Counted from the first letter of the stretch, positions 1-8,544 are shown. The stretch: DNA of 64,000 bases from CAG-103 sp905215475 (GCA_905215475.1 CAJMPW010000005.1:131866-195865); one strand, 5' to 3'. Numbers and translations are program-made. The notes: generated by a model from the sequence alone, not told the origin.

Positions 1-53
1 TTGCCGATCTCACCAAGCCCGCCGAGCGGGATGATTTTCAATTTTGATGCCAT
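1..53 (-). CDS. rnj: Ribonuclease J, N-terminal fragment
   Basis: Only the first 17 codons are in the window; the gene runs off the left edge. The peptide begins MASKLKIIPLGGLGEIG, which matches the conserved first beta strand of RNase J, a metallo-beta-lactamase-fold exo/endoribonuclease for mRNA decay and rRNA maturation. An AAAGGAG ribosome site lies about six bases before the ATG. The assignment rests on this short N-terminus alone, so another beta-CASP nuclease is possible. Confidence 0.7.
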   Translation of the reverse strand, partial: MASKLKIIPLGGLGEIG

Positions 54-158
54 TTGTAACTCCTTTACGTTCGCTTTCGGGCAGACTACTCCCCCGGAAG
101 CAGGTTGATATTTCGAAAAATATGTACGAAATGCGTTGCCGCGGCGGCGGATACCCAG

Positions 159-185
159 AGTATACCCGGAGATCCGAGCCGTCAA
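159..185 (-). promoter_or_regulatory. Candidate sigma-A promoter for the RNase J gene
   Basis: On the minus strand TTGACG is followed 15 bases later by TATACT. The spacer is shorter than ideal, so activity is uncertain. It leaves a leader of roughly 100 bases before the ATG at 53. Confidence 0.4.
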
Positions 186-190
186 ACCTG

Positions 191-790
191 TTACATTTCC
201 ATTCGGCCGGCCAGCGCTCGCAGGAGCGTGGCATCGTCCGCATATTCCAGATTGGATCCGACCGGGATGCCGTAAGCCAGACGTGTGATCTTCACGTCAA
301 ACGGCTTGAGCAGACGCGCGATGTACATCGCGGTCGCCTCGCCTTCCGTGTCGGGGTTGGTGGCCATAATGACCTCCGTGATCCCGCCATCCGCTACACG
401 CTTGATGAGCTCTTGGATCCGGATGTCATCCGGGCCGATATGATTCATCGGTGACAAAACGCCGTGGAGAACATGATACACGCCGTTGAATTCACGGCTG
501 CGCTCAAACGAAAGCACGTCACGCGGCTGCGCCACGACGCAGATGGTGCTCTTGTCGCGCTTCGGGGACGCGCAAATGCTGCACATCTCCTGATCCGTGA
601 GATTCTGGCAGATGCTGCAGCAGTGGATGTTCTTCTTGGCATCCACAATGGCGGCTGCAAACTTCAGCGCCTCCTCTTCCGGGAGGGACAGGATGTGAAA
701 CGCCAGCCGCTGCGCGCTCTTGCGCCCGACACCGGGCAGCGCAGCGAACCGATCGATGAGATTTTCAAGTGCATTCGGAAAAAAAGACAT
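191..790 (-). CDS. recR: Recombination mediator protein RecR
   Basis: The 199-residue protein has the RecR layout: N-terminal helix-hairpin-helix (ALPGVGRKSAQRLAFHIL), a four-cysteine zinc finger (CCSICQNLTDQEMCSIC region) and a Toprim domain containing TNPDTEGEATAMYI. RecR acts with RecO/RecF to load RecA at single-strand gaps. The ATG at 790 is chosen because an AGGACGG site precedes it and family members begin near this point; a longer form starting at 811 would overlap rpe. It lies 17 bases downstream of rpe on the same strand. The usual dnaX-ybaB neighbours are absent. Confidence 0.95.
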   Translation of the reverse strand: MSFFPNALENLIDRFAALPGVGRKSAQRLAFHILSLPEEEALKFAAAIVDAKKNIHCCSICQNLTDQEMCSICASPKRDKSTICVVAQPRDVLSFERSREFNGVYHVLHGVLSPMNHIGPDDIRIQELIKRVADGGITEVIMATNPDTEGEATAMYIARLLKPFDVKITRLAYGIPVGSNLEYADDATLLRALAGRMEM

Positions 791-807
791 GACTATACCG
801 TCCTGAA

Positions 808-1461
808 TCAAGCGTTACGGATGGCGGCGATGGCGGCCGCGCGATCACTCTGGCGGAACACGGCGCTGCCGGCGACCAAGACATTGGCGCCCGCGGCCTT
901 GACAAGCGGAGCCGTCTCCGGGTCAATACCGCCGTCCACCTCCAGCTCACAGCCGGGGTTATGCCGCAGAATACGCTCATGCAGCGCTGCGATCTTCGGC
1001 AGCTGATCGGCCATAAAGCGCTGCCCACCGAAGCCGGGCTCGACCGTCATGACCAGTGCCAGATCCAGCAGCGGCAGATACGGAATGAGCACGCTCTCCG
1101 GCGTTTTCGGTTTGATGGCGAGACCGACCTTCTTGCCGTGCGCCTTCACGTCCTCGATCGCGGCAAACACATCCTGCGGCTCGTCCGCCTCAACATGAAA
1201 CACGACCAGATCCGCGCCGGCATCGCAAAATTCGCCCACATAGCGGTGCGGCCGATCGATCATAAGGTGTACATCCAGAAACATCTGCGTATGCTTGCGC
1301 ACGGATTTCACGACCGGGATGCCGATCGAAATATTCGGCACAAAAATGCCGTCCATCACGTCGATGTGGATGTAGTCCGCGCCGCCGGTCTCGATCTGTG
1401 CAATGTCATTGCCGAGCGTGCAAAAGTCCGCCGAGAGGATGGAAGGTGCAAGTTTGGTCAT
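808..1461 (-). CDS. rpe: Ribulose-phosphate 3-epimerase
   Basis: A 217-residue TIM-barrel protein that interconverts ribulose-5-phosphate and xylulose-5-phosphate in the pentose phosphate pathway. Family signatures are the N-terminal LAPSILSADF, metal/catalytic IHIDVMDGIFVPN and HLMIDRPHRY, VEPGFGGQRF, and phosphate-binding LEVDGGIDPETA with VLVAGSAVF. Length is typical. The ATG at 1461 has a GGAG site seven bases upstream; starts further upstream lack a ribosome site and fall inside the leader. recR follows and is probably cotranscribed. Confidence 0.95.
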   Translation of the reverse strand: MTKLAPSILSADFCTLGNDIAQIETGGADYIHIDVMDGIFVPNISIGIPVVKSVRKHTQMFLDVHLMIDRPHRYVGEFCDAGADLVVFHVEADEPQDVFAAIEDVKAHGKKVGLAIKPKTPESVLIPYLPLLDLALVMTVEPGFGGQRFMADQLPKIAALHERILRHNPGCELEVDGGIDPETAPLVKAAGANVLVAGSAVFRQSDRAAAIAAIRNA

Positions 1462-1484
1462 GGATGTCACTCCAATCTGAAATG

Positions 1485-1501
1485 ATCCGGCTGAGCCGGA
1501 T
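1485..1501 (-). repeat. 17-base palindrome in the rpe leader
   Basis: ATCCGGCTCAGCCGGAT is an inverted repeat with 8-base arms around one central base. It lies between the rpe promoter and its ATG, so it would fold in the mRNA leader or serve as an operator. No protein partner is evident. Confidence 0.5.
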
Positions 1502-1527
1502 GTGATACTGCGTACTATAACTAATTG

Positions 1528-1556
1528 ATTATACACCAGTTGCGGATATCCTGCAA
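1528..1556 (-). promoter_or_regulatory. Sigma-A promoter for rpe-recR
   Basis: TTGCAG, a 17-base spacer and TATAAT preceded by TG (extended -10) on the minus strand. The start site would be about 60 bases before the rpe ATG. Confidence 0.7.
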
Positions 1557-1578
1557 GTGCCGGAGGGAAAAAATCGGC

Positions 1579-1607
1579 TTGACGAAAGCTGTCGCCTGCG
1601 CTATGAT
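1579..1607 (+). promoter_or_regulatory. Sigma-A promoter for the YbaK-like gene
   Basis: TTGACG, 17-base spacer, TATGAT on the plus strand. It is divergent from the rpe promoter and about 40 bases ahead of the ATG at 1650. Confidence 0.7.
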
Positions 1608-1649
1608 GAGCTTTGGATACTTTCCAATATGAGAACAGGAGCGAGGTAA

Positions 1650-2132
1650 ATGTCTATCGAAGCAGGAAGAGCATATTTCCGGCAGTTTGGCATGGAAGAC
1701 CGTGTGCAGGAGTTCACAGTCTCGAGCGCGACCGTTGATCTGGCCGCAAAGGCGCTCGGTGTTGAGGGCGCGCGGATCGCAAAGACCCTGTCGTTCAAGA
1801 CCGCAGACGGCTGCATGCTGATCCTTGCCGCCGGTGATGCGCGCATTGATAACCATAAATTCAAGGAAAAATTTCACATGAAGGCCAAGATGCTCTCGGC
1901 GGATGAGGTCTTGGAGCTGGTCGGTCACCCCGTTGGCGGCGTGTGTCCGTTTGGCTGCAAGGAGGGCATCCCGGTGTATCTGGACATGTCGATGCAGCGG
2001 TTTGAGACGGTGTTCCCCGCCGTCGGCAGCCCGTCGAGCGCGATCGAGCTGAATCTGGAAGAGCTCTTTCAATACTCCAACGCGATTGAGTGGATCGACG
2101 TCTGCAAGCTCCCTGCCCCGGCTGAGGCGTGA
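1650..2132 (+). CDS. YbaK/ProX-type aminoacyl-tRNA deacylase-like protein
   Basis: A 160-residue single-domain protein of the YbaK / prolyl-tRNA synthetase editing-domain superfamily, which hydrolyses mischarged tRNA in trans. Visible family features are the helix VDLAAKALGVEGARIAKTL, the central LAAGDARIDNHKF strand with conserved Lys, and the GHPVGGVCPFGCKEGIPVY segment that forms the substrate pocket. Start: ATG 1650 with a GGAGCGAGG site. It is monocistronic, with its own promoter and a strong terminator. This is the Clostridia-type free editing protein; it is distinct in sequence from the second YbaK-family gene at 35360. Substrate cannot be read from the sequence. Confidence 0.85.
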   Translation: MSIEAGRAYFRQFGMEDRVQEFTVSSATVDLAAKALGVEGARIAKTLSFKTADGCMLILAAGDARIDNHKFKEKFHMKAKMLSADEVLELVGHPVGGVCPFGCKEGIPVYLDMSMQRFETVFPAVGSPSSAIELNLEELFQYSNAIEWIDVCKLPAPAEA

Positions 2133-2140
2133 TTGGACAT

Positions 2141-2178
2141 AAAAAAACCTGACGAGCCATTGTTCGTCAGGTTTTTTT
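2141..2178. terminator. Bidirectional intrinsic terminator
   Basis: Perfect 15-base arms (A7 CCTGACGA and its complement ending in T7) around an 8-base loop. It sits between convergent genes (2132 and 2205), so it can serve both strands. Confidence 0.92.
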
Positions 2179-2204
2179 ATTCAGGATCGGACACTTGCTG
2201 ATGA

Positions 2205-4274
2205 TCACGGCAGCAGCTTCGTCATGCTCTTGAGGCTGATGGCCAGCGTAGACACATTGTGCAGCAGTGCCGAGGTCGCCGGCGGCAGAACACCGGCCAC
2301 GCCCAGACAAATCAGGAGAAAGTTAAAGCTGATGATCTTGCGGTAGTTGCTGTGAATGCGCTCCATGAGCGCGTCGCTCAGACGCTTGAGCGTCAGCAGT
2401 GCATACAGATCATCCGCACTGACCGTGATATCGGCGACTTCGCGTGCTATAGCGGCGCCGTCGCTGATGGCGACGCCGGCATCCGCCTCGGACAGTGCCG
2501 GTGAATCATTCACACCGTCGCCAAGCATAATGACCTTTCGCCCGGCTGCATGTTCTGCCCGAACGAAGGCAGCCTTGTCCTCCGGAAGAACTTCGGCATA
2601 ATAGGCATCCACACCGACCGCCTCTGCGACTGCACGGGCGGTCTTCTCATTGTCTCCGGTCATCATGACGAGCCTGGACACACCGAGCGCACGCAAGCTG
2701 CGGATGACGTCGGCCGCTTCCTGCCGCAGCGGGTCTTCCACGCAGATGACCGCCGCCAGTACGCCGGAAACGGCAAGATATAGGTGGGAATATGTATCCG
2801 GAAGTGCATTAAATTTGGCCTGCTCCCCTGTCGGAATGACGCAATGCTCGTCGTCAAAAACAAAGTGATGGCTGCCGATGACGACCTTCTGCCCATCAAC
2901 GCTGCTGGAGATGCCGTGCGCGACAAGGTATTCCACGTGTGAATGGCACTCCTCGTGGCTCAGGCCGCGGCGCGCCGCCTCGGCGACGACCGCTTTGGCC
3001 ATGGAATGCGGGTAATGCTCCTCCAGACATGCAGCCAGACGCAGCATATCCGCTTCATCATGGCTGCCGAAGGTAACGATCTGCGCGACCTTCGGCTCTG
3101 CACGCGTCAGCGTACCGGTCTTGTCAAAGACGATCGTGTCGGCTTCAGACACAGCCTCAAGGAACCGGCCACCCTTAACAGACAGATGATGGTCGTTCGC
3201 CTCTTTCATCGCAGAGAGCACGGCAATCGGCATAGATAGCTTGAGCGCGCATGAAAAATCAACCATCAAAACAGCCAGCGCTTTGGTCATATTGCCTGTC
3301 AGGAGCCAAACCAGCGCTGTTGCGCCCAGACTATACGGAACGAGCCGGTCCGCAAGATGCGACGCATGATCCTCCGTTGCGGATTTTAGTTTTTCCGATT
3401 CCTCGATCATACGGATGATGCGGTCGTAACGGCCGCTGCCGGCGCTCTTTTCCACGCAGATCGTGCAGTCACCCTCTTCGACGACAGTACCTGCGTAAAC
3501 ATAGCTGCCTTCCGCCCTGCGAACAGCCAGCGGCTCGCCCGTAATCGACGCCTGATTGACCATCGCCTCGCCGGAGACAACTTTTCCGTCAAGCGGGATC
3601 ACACTGCCGGTACGAACGACAATGCGGTCGCCGATCTGCACGTCAGCAACCGGCACAAGCGCTGAGCCGGCATCTGTCTCTTTCCAAACCTTATCCACAT
3701 TCAGAGACATCGTCTGCGCGAGGTCAGCAACAGACTTCTTGTGCGTCCATTCGTCGAGAATATCGCCAATACCCAGCAGGAACATGATCGAGCTTGCCGT
3801 CTCGAAGTCCTTGCGCAGCATAGAGACCGAGATCGCCGCCGCATCCAGCACCGGCACCTGAATTTTCTTGTGCAGCAGACAGTTAAGCCCGGCCTTGATA
3901 TACGGCACGGAGCGCACGACCGTGATCAGCGTGCACACTGAGCTCGGGATGAACAGCTGCTTCATGCCGCGCCAGCACAGCGATGTAATCAGCTTGTCCT
4001 CAAATTTGCGGCTCATGGCGCGGCTGCTATGCTCCGGAGCGAGCGCTTGTTCGTTGGCATAGGCAAACGATGCAAGCGCCTGAATGATGGTTGTGCGCGG
4101 CGCGTCATAGCAGATCACAGCGTCACCTGTGCGGTCATAGACAGTCGCTTTGCTTACGCCTTGGATTTGCCTTAAATATGCCTCGAGAATATCCGCCTGC
4201 CGCAGTGACATAGCGCCCTGCATCGTGCGCACGCGCATGCGGCCTCGGGTTTCATGCAGGATCGTGCATTTCAT
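2205..4274 (-). CDS. P1B-type heavy-metal-translocating P-type ATPase, atypical
   Basis: A 689-residue P-type ATPase. Motifs seen: actuator loop ITGEPLAV, phosphorylation site VFDKTGTLT, nucleotide-domain HYPHSMAKAV (variant of the P1B HP motif), hinge MMTGDN and metal-loop MLGDGVNDSPALSEADAGVA. The N-terminal ~70 residues resemble an HMA-like fold but have no CxxC. The transmembrane metal site reads DFSCALKLSMP instead of CPC or SPC, so a single Cys and a Lys sit where the canonical cysteines would be. Substrate is therefore unclear; this subgroup is common in Firmicutes. It lies two bases downstream of the small gene at 4277 and is surely cotranscribed with it. Confidence 0.9.
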   Translation of the reverse strand: MKCTILHETRGRMRVRTMQGAMSLRQADILEAYLRQIQGVSKATVYDRTGDAVICYDAPRTTIIQALASFAYANEQALAPEHSSRAMSRKFEDKLITSLCWRGMKQLFIPSSVCTLITVVRSVPYIKAGLNCLLHKKIQVPVLDAAAISVSMLRKDFETASSIMFLLGIGDILDEWTHKKSVADLAQTMSLNVDKVWKETDAGSALVPVADVQIGDRIVVRTGSVIPLDGKVVSGEAMVNQASITGEPLAVRRAEGSYVYAGTVVEEGDCTICVEKSAGSGRYDRIIRMIEESEKLKSATEDHASHLADRLVPYSLGATALVWLLTGNMTKALAVLMVDFSCALKLSMPIAVLSAMKEANDHHLSVKGGRFLEAVSEADTIVFDKTGTLTRAEPKVAQIVTFGSHDEADMLRLAACLEEHYPHSMAKAVVAEAARRGLSHEECHSHVEYLVAHGISSSVDGQKVVIGSHHFVFDDEHCVIPTGEQAKFNALPDTYSHLYLAVSGVLAAVICVEDPLRQEAADVIRSLRALGVSRLVMMTGDNEKTARAVAEAVGVDAYYAEVLPEDKAAFVRAEHAAGRKVIMLGDGVNDSPALSEADAGVAISDGAAIAREVADITVSADDLYALLTLKRLSDALMERIHSNYRKIISFNFLLICLGVAGVLPPATSALLHNVSTLAISLKSMTKLLP

Positions 4275-4276
4275 GC

Positions 4277-4540
4277 TTACTCAGCCTTCTCCGCCGTGTC
4301 CTCAATGACCTCGGCCTGTTCAGCCGCACGCTTTTCGTTGAATGCCTTTGCACCGGCCAACACGTCACCGGCGATCTCCTTGATGTTCGTCACGACCGAC
4401 ATGACATCTTCCTTCTCGCGCAACGCGGCTGCCGTCGTATACACATACACCTTCTGGGCATCTTTACTTGCGAGAATCTTTGCACCGACTGTTGCAAACA
4501 GCGCGCCGCCAACAAATGCTCCCAATTTTTCCATGCTCAT
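4277..4540 (-). CDS. DUF6110-like small membrane-anchored protein
   Basis: An 87-residue protein with an N-terminal hydrophobic glycine-rich segment (EKLGAFVGGALFATVGAKIL) followed by a charged helical tail ending in acidic residues. It resembles the small DUF6110 proteins that are encoded next to P-type ATPases, which suggests an accessory or chaperone role for the pump. A GGAGGT ribosome site is eight bases before the ATG at 4540; an internal ATG two codons later is a possible alternative. Function is not established. Confidence 0.7.
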   Translation of the reverse strand: MSMEKLGAFVGGALFATVGAKILASKDAQKVYVYTTAAALREKEDVMSVVTNIKEIAGDVLAGAKAFNEKRAAEQAEVIEDTAEKAE

Positions 4541-4604
4541 AACGATTTACCTCCATGTTATTAGATCCGCAGAATTGCGGTCTGGTTAGCTTGCTCGAAT
4601 TTCT

Positions 4605-4620
4605 GTTAGATGCAGCTAAC
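4605..4620. promoter_or_regulatory. Candidate operator (GTTAG-N6-CTAAC)
   Basis: A 16-base inverted repeat in the leader of the metal-ATPase operon, about 15 bases downstream of its -10 box. A further half site GTTAGC is at 4585. The half sites resemble those of DtxR-type metal regulators, but the spacing differs, so the regulator is unknown. Confidence 0.35.
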
Positions 4621-4632
4621 TTTCAATTTCAA

Positions 4633-4661
4633 GTTATACCACTCTAACCGGTTTTTTTCAA
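4633..4661 (-). promoter_or_regulatory. Sigma-A promoter for the metal-ATPase operon
   Basis: TTGAAA, 17-base spacer, TATAAC on the minus strand, giving a leader of about 85 bases before the ATG at 4540. Confidence 0.6.
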
Positions 4662-4698
4662 GTGTTCGGATAAAAATCTACACATTTCGGCAACGTTA

Positions 4699-4730
4699 AC
4701 AAAAGTGCCCCGCCAGAAACGGCGGGGCAC
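4699..4730 (-). terminator. Intrinsic terminator after tyrS
   Basis: Ten-base GC-rich arms (GTGCCCCGCC) with a 6-base loop, followed on the minus strand by TTTTGTT. It closes the long operon ending in tyrS. Confidence 0.85.
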
Positions 4731-4752
4731 GATCAATCTGTCGGATATTTGG

Positions 4753-5961
4753 TTACTTCAGCAGCACCTTACGGAAATTCTTCTTGCCGCGCTTGAGCAC
4801 GACGCCTTCTTTCAGCTCCGCCTCGGTAAAGGTCTTGGCGATGTCGGTGACCTTGCTGTCGTTAGCAGTCACGCCGCCCTGCTGCACGTTGCGCCGCGCG
4901 TCGGACTTGGACGCGCACAGACCACTCTTGACGAGCAGGCTGAGGATGTCGTTTCCGTCCTCGGCTGCGATCTCCACCGTCGGCACGCCCTCACCGGAAC
5001 CGCCGAACACGGCCTTGGCAGCGGCCTGCGCCTTGTCGGCTTCTTCCTCGCCGTGCACCATCTTCGTGAGCTCATAGGCAAGGATCTCCTTCGCCTTGTT
5101 GAGCTGCTCACCCTGCCAGCCGTCCATCTTGTCGATCTCCTCGAGCGGCAGGAATGTCAGCATACGGATGCACTTGAGCACGTCAGCATCGCCAACATTG
5201 CGCCAATACTGATAAAACTCAAACGGCGAAGTCTTGTTCGGGTCGAGCCAGACGGCGCCCTTGGCGGTCTTGCCCATCTTCTTGCCCTCGGAATTGAGCA
5301 GCAGCGTGATCGTCATAGCGTGTGCATCCTTGCCGAGCTTGCGGCGGATGAGCTCCGTGCCGCCGAGCATGTTCGACCACTGGTCGTTGCCGCCGAACTG
5401 CATGTTGCAGCCGTAGTGCTGGAACATATAGTAGAAGTCGTAGCTCTGCATGATCATGTAGTTGAACTCGAGGAAGCTCAGGCCCTTTTCCATGCGCTGC
5501 TTGTAGCACTCGGCGCGCAGCATATTGTTCACGGAGAAGCACGCACCGACCTCGCGCAGAAGCTCAATGTAGTTGAGCGGCTTGAGCCACTCGGAGTTGT
5601 AGAGCATGAGCGCCTTGCCGTCCGAGAAGTCGATGAAGCGCTCCATCTGGCGCTTGAAGCATTCGGCATTGTGTTTGATGGTGTCCTCAGTGAGCATCTG
5701 GCGCATATCGGTACGGCCGGAGGGGTCACCGATGAGCGTCGTGCCGTCGCCGATGAGGGCGATGGGCTTGTTGCCGGCCATCTGCAGGCGCTTCATCAGG
5801 CACAGCGCCATAAAGTGACCAACGTGCAGCGAATCCGCCGTGCAGTCAAAGCCAATGTAAAACGTGGCTTTGCCGTTGTTGATCATATTCTTGATCTCTT
5901 CCTCATTGGTCACCTGCGCAATCAGGCCGCGAGCGATCAGTTCATCATACAGTGTCATCAT
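4753..5961 (-). CDS. tyrS: Tyrosyl-tRNA synthetase
   Basis: A 402-residue class I synthetase charging tRNA-Tyr. The HIGH signature is HVGH (residues 46-49) and the KMSKS loop is KMGKT (about residue 230), a variant seen in bacterial TyrRS. The tyrosine pocket (FYIGFDCTADSLHVGH, QSYDFYYMF, GGNDQWSNM) is intact and the C-terminal S4-like RNA-binding domain (SKSDARRNVQQGGVTAND) is present. AGGAG precedes two tandem ATG codons (5961 and 5958); either could be used. No T-box leader is visible because the gene lies 18 bases after the preceding coding region. Confidence 0.97.
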   Translation of the reverse strand: MMTLYDELIARGLIAQVTNEEEIKNMINNGKATFYIGFDCTADSLHVGHFMALCLMKRLQMAGNKPIALIGDGTTLIGDPSGRTDMRQMLTEDTIKHNAECFKRQMERFIDFSDGKALMLYNSEWLKPLNYIELLREVGACFSVNNMLRAECYKQRMEKGLSFLEFNYMIMQSYDFYYMFQHYGCNMQFGGNDQWSNMLGGTELIRRKLGKDAHAMTITLLLNSEGKKMGKTAKGAVWLDPNKTSPFEFYQYWRNVGDADVLKCIRMLTFLPLEEIDKMDGWQGEQLNKAKEILAYELTKMVHGEEEADKAQAAAKAVFGGSGEGVPTVEIAAEDGNDILSLLVKSGLCASKSDARRNVQQGGVTANDSKVTDIAKTFTEAELKEGVVLKRGKKNFRKVLLK

Positions 5962-5979
5962 CTTATCTCCTCATACATG

Positions 5980-6363
5980 TCATTCTTTGACCTTGTTCTC
6001 AGCAAGAATTTCCTCAGCGCGCTGAGCACCCCATGCGATCATATGGGCACAGTGACCCTTGCCGCCGTTCTTCGCCACAAGCTCCTGACAACGCAGGCAG
6101 CCAAACTCCTCGCGGAAGCTCTGCGTCATTTGCTTGGTCATAGCCGTGGCAGTTGCCTGATCGGCGGCGAGTCCGAACGCCATCACGGCGCCGGTAACAC
6201 TGCCGCAGATCTCACCGCAGCGCACGCCGCCGCCAAAACCGGTCGCAACACGCCTGGAGGTATCTTCATCCAGTCCCGTTTCGTTTTGCAGCGCCATCAG
6301 CACGCTCTGCGCACAGTTGCAGCCGTTCGTGTGATATGCAACGGCAGTTTCTTGGATGTTCAT
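5980..6363 (-). CDS. C_GCAxxG_C_C family putative redox protein
   Basis: A 127-residue protein with the cysteine pattern of this family: NCAQSV near the N-terminus, GFGGGVRCGEICGSVTGAVM in the middle and CLRCQEL / HC toward the C-terminus. Members are small proteins in anaerobes presumed to bind a metal or Fe-S centre or act in thiol redox chemistry; no activity is proven. Its ATG overlaps the recN stop by four bases, so it is translationally coupled to recN, and tyrS follows 18 bases later. Confidence 0.8.
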   Translation of the reverse strand: MNIQETAVAYHTNGCNCAQSVLMALQNETGLDEDTSRRVATGFGGGVRCGEICGSVTGAVMAFGLAADQATATAMTKQMTQSFREEFGCLRCQELVAKNGGKGHCAHMIAWGAQRAEEILAENKVKE

Positions 6364-8060
6364 GATTGTTTATCACCTTTCTCAATGGATTGTTTATAGG
6401 CAGCGGCAGAAGCAAGCTGCTCAGCCGCGCTGGCAAGCGTCAGCAACGTGATATGCTCGCCGCCGTAAAGCCGCGCGATCTCGCGCTGACGGCCGTCATC
6501 GTCGAGCAGCTGCACCGTTGTGCGGGTGCGGCCATCCTGTTCGCGTTTTTCGATCAGATAGTGCTGATCGGCCATTGCCGCGATCTGCGGCAGATGCGTG
6601 ATGCAGATGACCTGCTTGGTCGCGGAGAGCTTGCCGAGCTTTTCGCCGACACGCTGGGCAGCCACACCGGAAACGCCGGCATCCACCTCGTCAAAGACCA
6701 TGGAGGGCACATCATCGCGCTCTGCGAACACATTCTTGAGCGCCAGCATGATGCGCGAGAGCTCACCGCCGGATGCGATCTTGCTGATGCGCCCGAGCGC
6801 CTCACCGGCGTTTGCCGAGATCAAAAAGCGCACATTGTCCGCGCCCGTGCTCTGAAAACCGGGTGTGCCGCCGAGCGGCGTGATCTCGACGTGAAAGCGC
6901 ACGGACGGCATGGACAGCTCGCGCAGCTCACGCTCGACCTGCTGCTCGAGCGCGGCGGCGGCTTCCGTGCGCCTGTGCGTCAGCTCCGCTGCCGCAGCAA
7001 GGGTCTGCTGTGCCTGCTTTGCAATCAGCGTCTCCAGCTTTTGCAGCCGGTCACCGGCGTATTCGATCTGATCGAGGCGTTTGCGGACCGAATCGAGCAG
7101 GTCGATCAGTCCCTCCTCGTCAGTGTTATACTTTCGCTCCAGCCGCCGCAGCAGTGCCAATCGCGTCTCGATGCGGTCAAATTCTTCGTCGGAAAAATCC
7201 AATCCGTCACGAAAATCGCGCAAAGTCTCCGCCGCATCCTGCAGCGTGAACACCGCGCCCTTGACTGCCTCCGGCAGCGGGGCAAGCTCGAGCGCATAAT
7301 TTGCCGCCCGCTCGACCTCCGACAGCGCCTCGCCCGCGAGCGCCGTGGCGGAATCGTCCCGCCCGGCCAGCAGTGCATAGGCCTGATCGACAGCCTCAGA
7401 GAGCTTTTCGAAGTTGCGCAGCAGGTCGCTGCGCTCCGTAAGCTCCGACTCTTCCCCGGTCTTGAGCTCTGCGTGCTCCAGCTCTTCCAGCTGGCGGCGC
7501 AGACTGTCAGTCAGCAGCTCTTTCTCGTTTTCATAGGCCGAGAGCGTGTCGCGCTCCTTGCAGAGCGCCTGATACGCCTGATATTGCGCCTGATAGCGCG
7601 CGAGCTCCGACTCTAAACGGCCGAACCTGTCCAGATTGCGCAGATGCTCCCGCTCATCGAGCAGATGCCGCCCGTCATTCTGACCGTGGATATCCAGCAG
7701 CAGTGCGCCCAAATCGCGCAGCTGCGCCGTCGTGACCGGCACACCGCAGACACGGCAGGACGTTTTCCCCTCTGCAGTGATCTGGCGGCGGATGATGAGC
7801 TCATCGTCACACTCGATCTCGTTGTCATCACACCACGCACGGCACGGCTCGGGGTCGAATGTCGCACACACGACCGCTTTGTCCGCGCCAGTGCGCACGA
7901 GCTCACGCGAGGCGCGCGAGCCGAGGACCGCGTGCATGGCGTCCACGAGAATGGATTTGCCAGCGCCGGTCTCACCGGTCAGGATGTTCAGGCCGGAGCC
8001 AAGCTCCAGATCGGCACGCTCAATAACCGCGACATTTTCAATATGCAATTCTCGCAGCAA
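6360..8060 (-). CDS. recN: DNA repair ATPase RecN
   Basis: A 566-residue SMC-like protein for double-strand break repair. Walker A is GETGAGKS (residues 29-36), the ABC signature is ASGGELSRIMLALK and Walker B is VFDEVDAGVSG, with a long charged coiled-coil region between (about residues 150-380). Length is normal. It follows argR as in Bacillus subtilis (ahrC-recN). The spoIVB gene that follows recN in Bacillus is not here. Confidence 0.95.
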   Translation of the reverse strand: MLRELHIENVAVIERADLELGSGLNILTGETGAGKSILVDAMHAVLGSRASRELVRTGADKAVVCATFDPEPCRAWCDDNEIECDDELIIRRQITAEGKTSCRVCGVPVTTAQLRDLGALLLDIHGQNDGRHLLDEREHLRNLDRFGRLESELARYQAQYQAYQALCKERDTLSAYENEKELLTDSLRRQLEELEHAELKTGEESELTERSDLLRNFEKLSEAVDQAYALLAGRDDSATALAGEALSEVERAANYALELAPLPEAVKGAVFTLQDAAETLRDFRDGLDFSDEEFDRIETRLALLRRLERKYNTDEEGLIDLLDSVRKRLDQIEYAGDRLQKLETLIAKQAQQTLAAAAELTHRRTEAAAALEQQVERELRELSMPSVRFHVEITPLGGTPGFQSTGADNVRFLISANAGEALGRISKIASGGELSRIMLALKNVFAERDDVPSMVFDEVDAGVSGVAAQRVGEKLGKLSATKQVICITHLPQIAAMADQHYLIEKREQDGRTRTTVQLLDDDGRQREIARLYGGEHITLLTLASAAEQLASAAAYKQSIEKGDKQS

Positions 8061-8083
8061 AGCGCTTCACCTCCTGCGGCGTG

Positions 8084-8533
8084 TTACAGCAGCTTTTCGA
8101 TCTCTCGGAAAAGATCATCGGCGGATGTGTTGTCCTTCATGAGCAAAAATGCCGTGTCATCGCCTGCGAGCGTGCCGACAAGGGTGTCGATGCGCATACT
8201 GTCGAGCGCGGAGCACGCGGCCGGCGCAAGACCCGGCAGCGTTTTGATGACAATGATGTTCTGCGCCTCGGCATAAGACGTCACGCACTCGCGGAAGATC
8301 TTTTTCAGGCGCTCATCATAGTCGGGAAATTCATCTGCCGACGGCGCGGCATAGCGGTATTTCCCGCTCGGCGAGAGCGTTTTGGTCAGGTGCAGCTCCT
8401 TGATATCACGCGACAGTGTCGCCTGCGTGCTTGAAACGCCGTGTTGTGCCAGCACGTCCATGAGCTGATTTTGTGTCTCGATCTCCTGCTCAGAGATGAT
8501 TTGAAGAATGATGTTTTGTCTGGTAGATTTCAC
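8084..8533 (-). CDS. argR: Arginine repressor ArgR
   Basis: A 149-residue regulator with an N-terminal winged helix (SSTQATLSRDIKELHLTK) and a C-terminal arginine-binding oligomerisation domain containing GTLAGDDTAFLLM. It represses arginine biosynthesis genes when arginine is abundant. The GTG at 8533 is preferred because GAGGAGG lies seven bases before it and the protein then starts MKSTRQNIILQII like other family members. An upstream GTG at 8548 falls in the ribosome site itself. It lies 11 bases after nadK. Confidence 0.93.
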   Translation of the reverse strand: MKSTRQNIILQIISEQEIETQNQLMDVLAQHGVSSTQATLSRDIKELHLTKTLSPSGKYRYAAPSADEFPDYDERLKKIFRECVTSYAEAQNIIVIKTLPGLAPAACSALDSMRIDTLVGTLAGDDTAFLLMKDNTSADDLFREIEKLL

Positions 8534-8544
8534 GTCGTCCCTCC

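Noticed and set aside
4705..6399. 564-codon plus-strand open frame
   Set aside because: Antisense to tyrS and the C_GCAxxG gene, which have intact catalytic or cysteine motifs; composition is that of a reverse-complement shadow.
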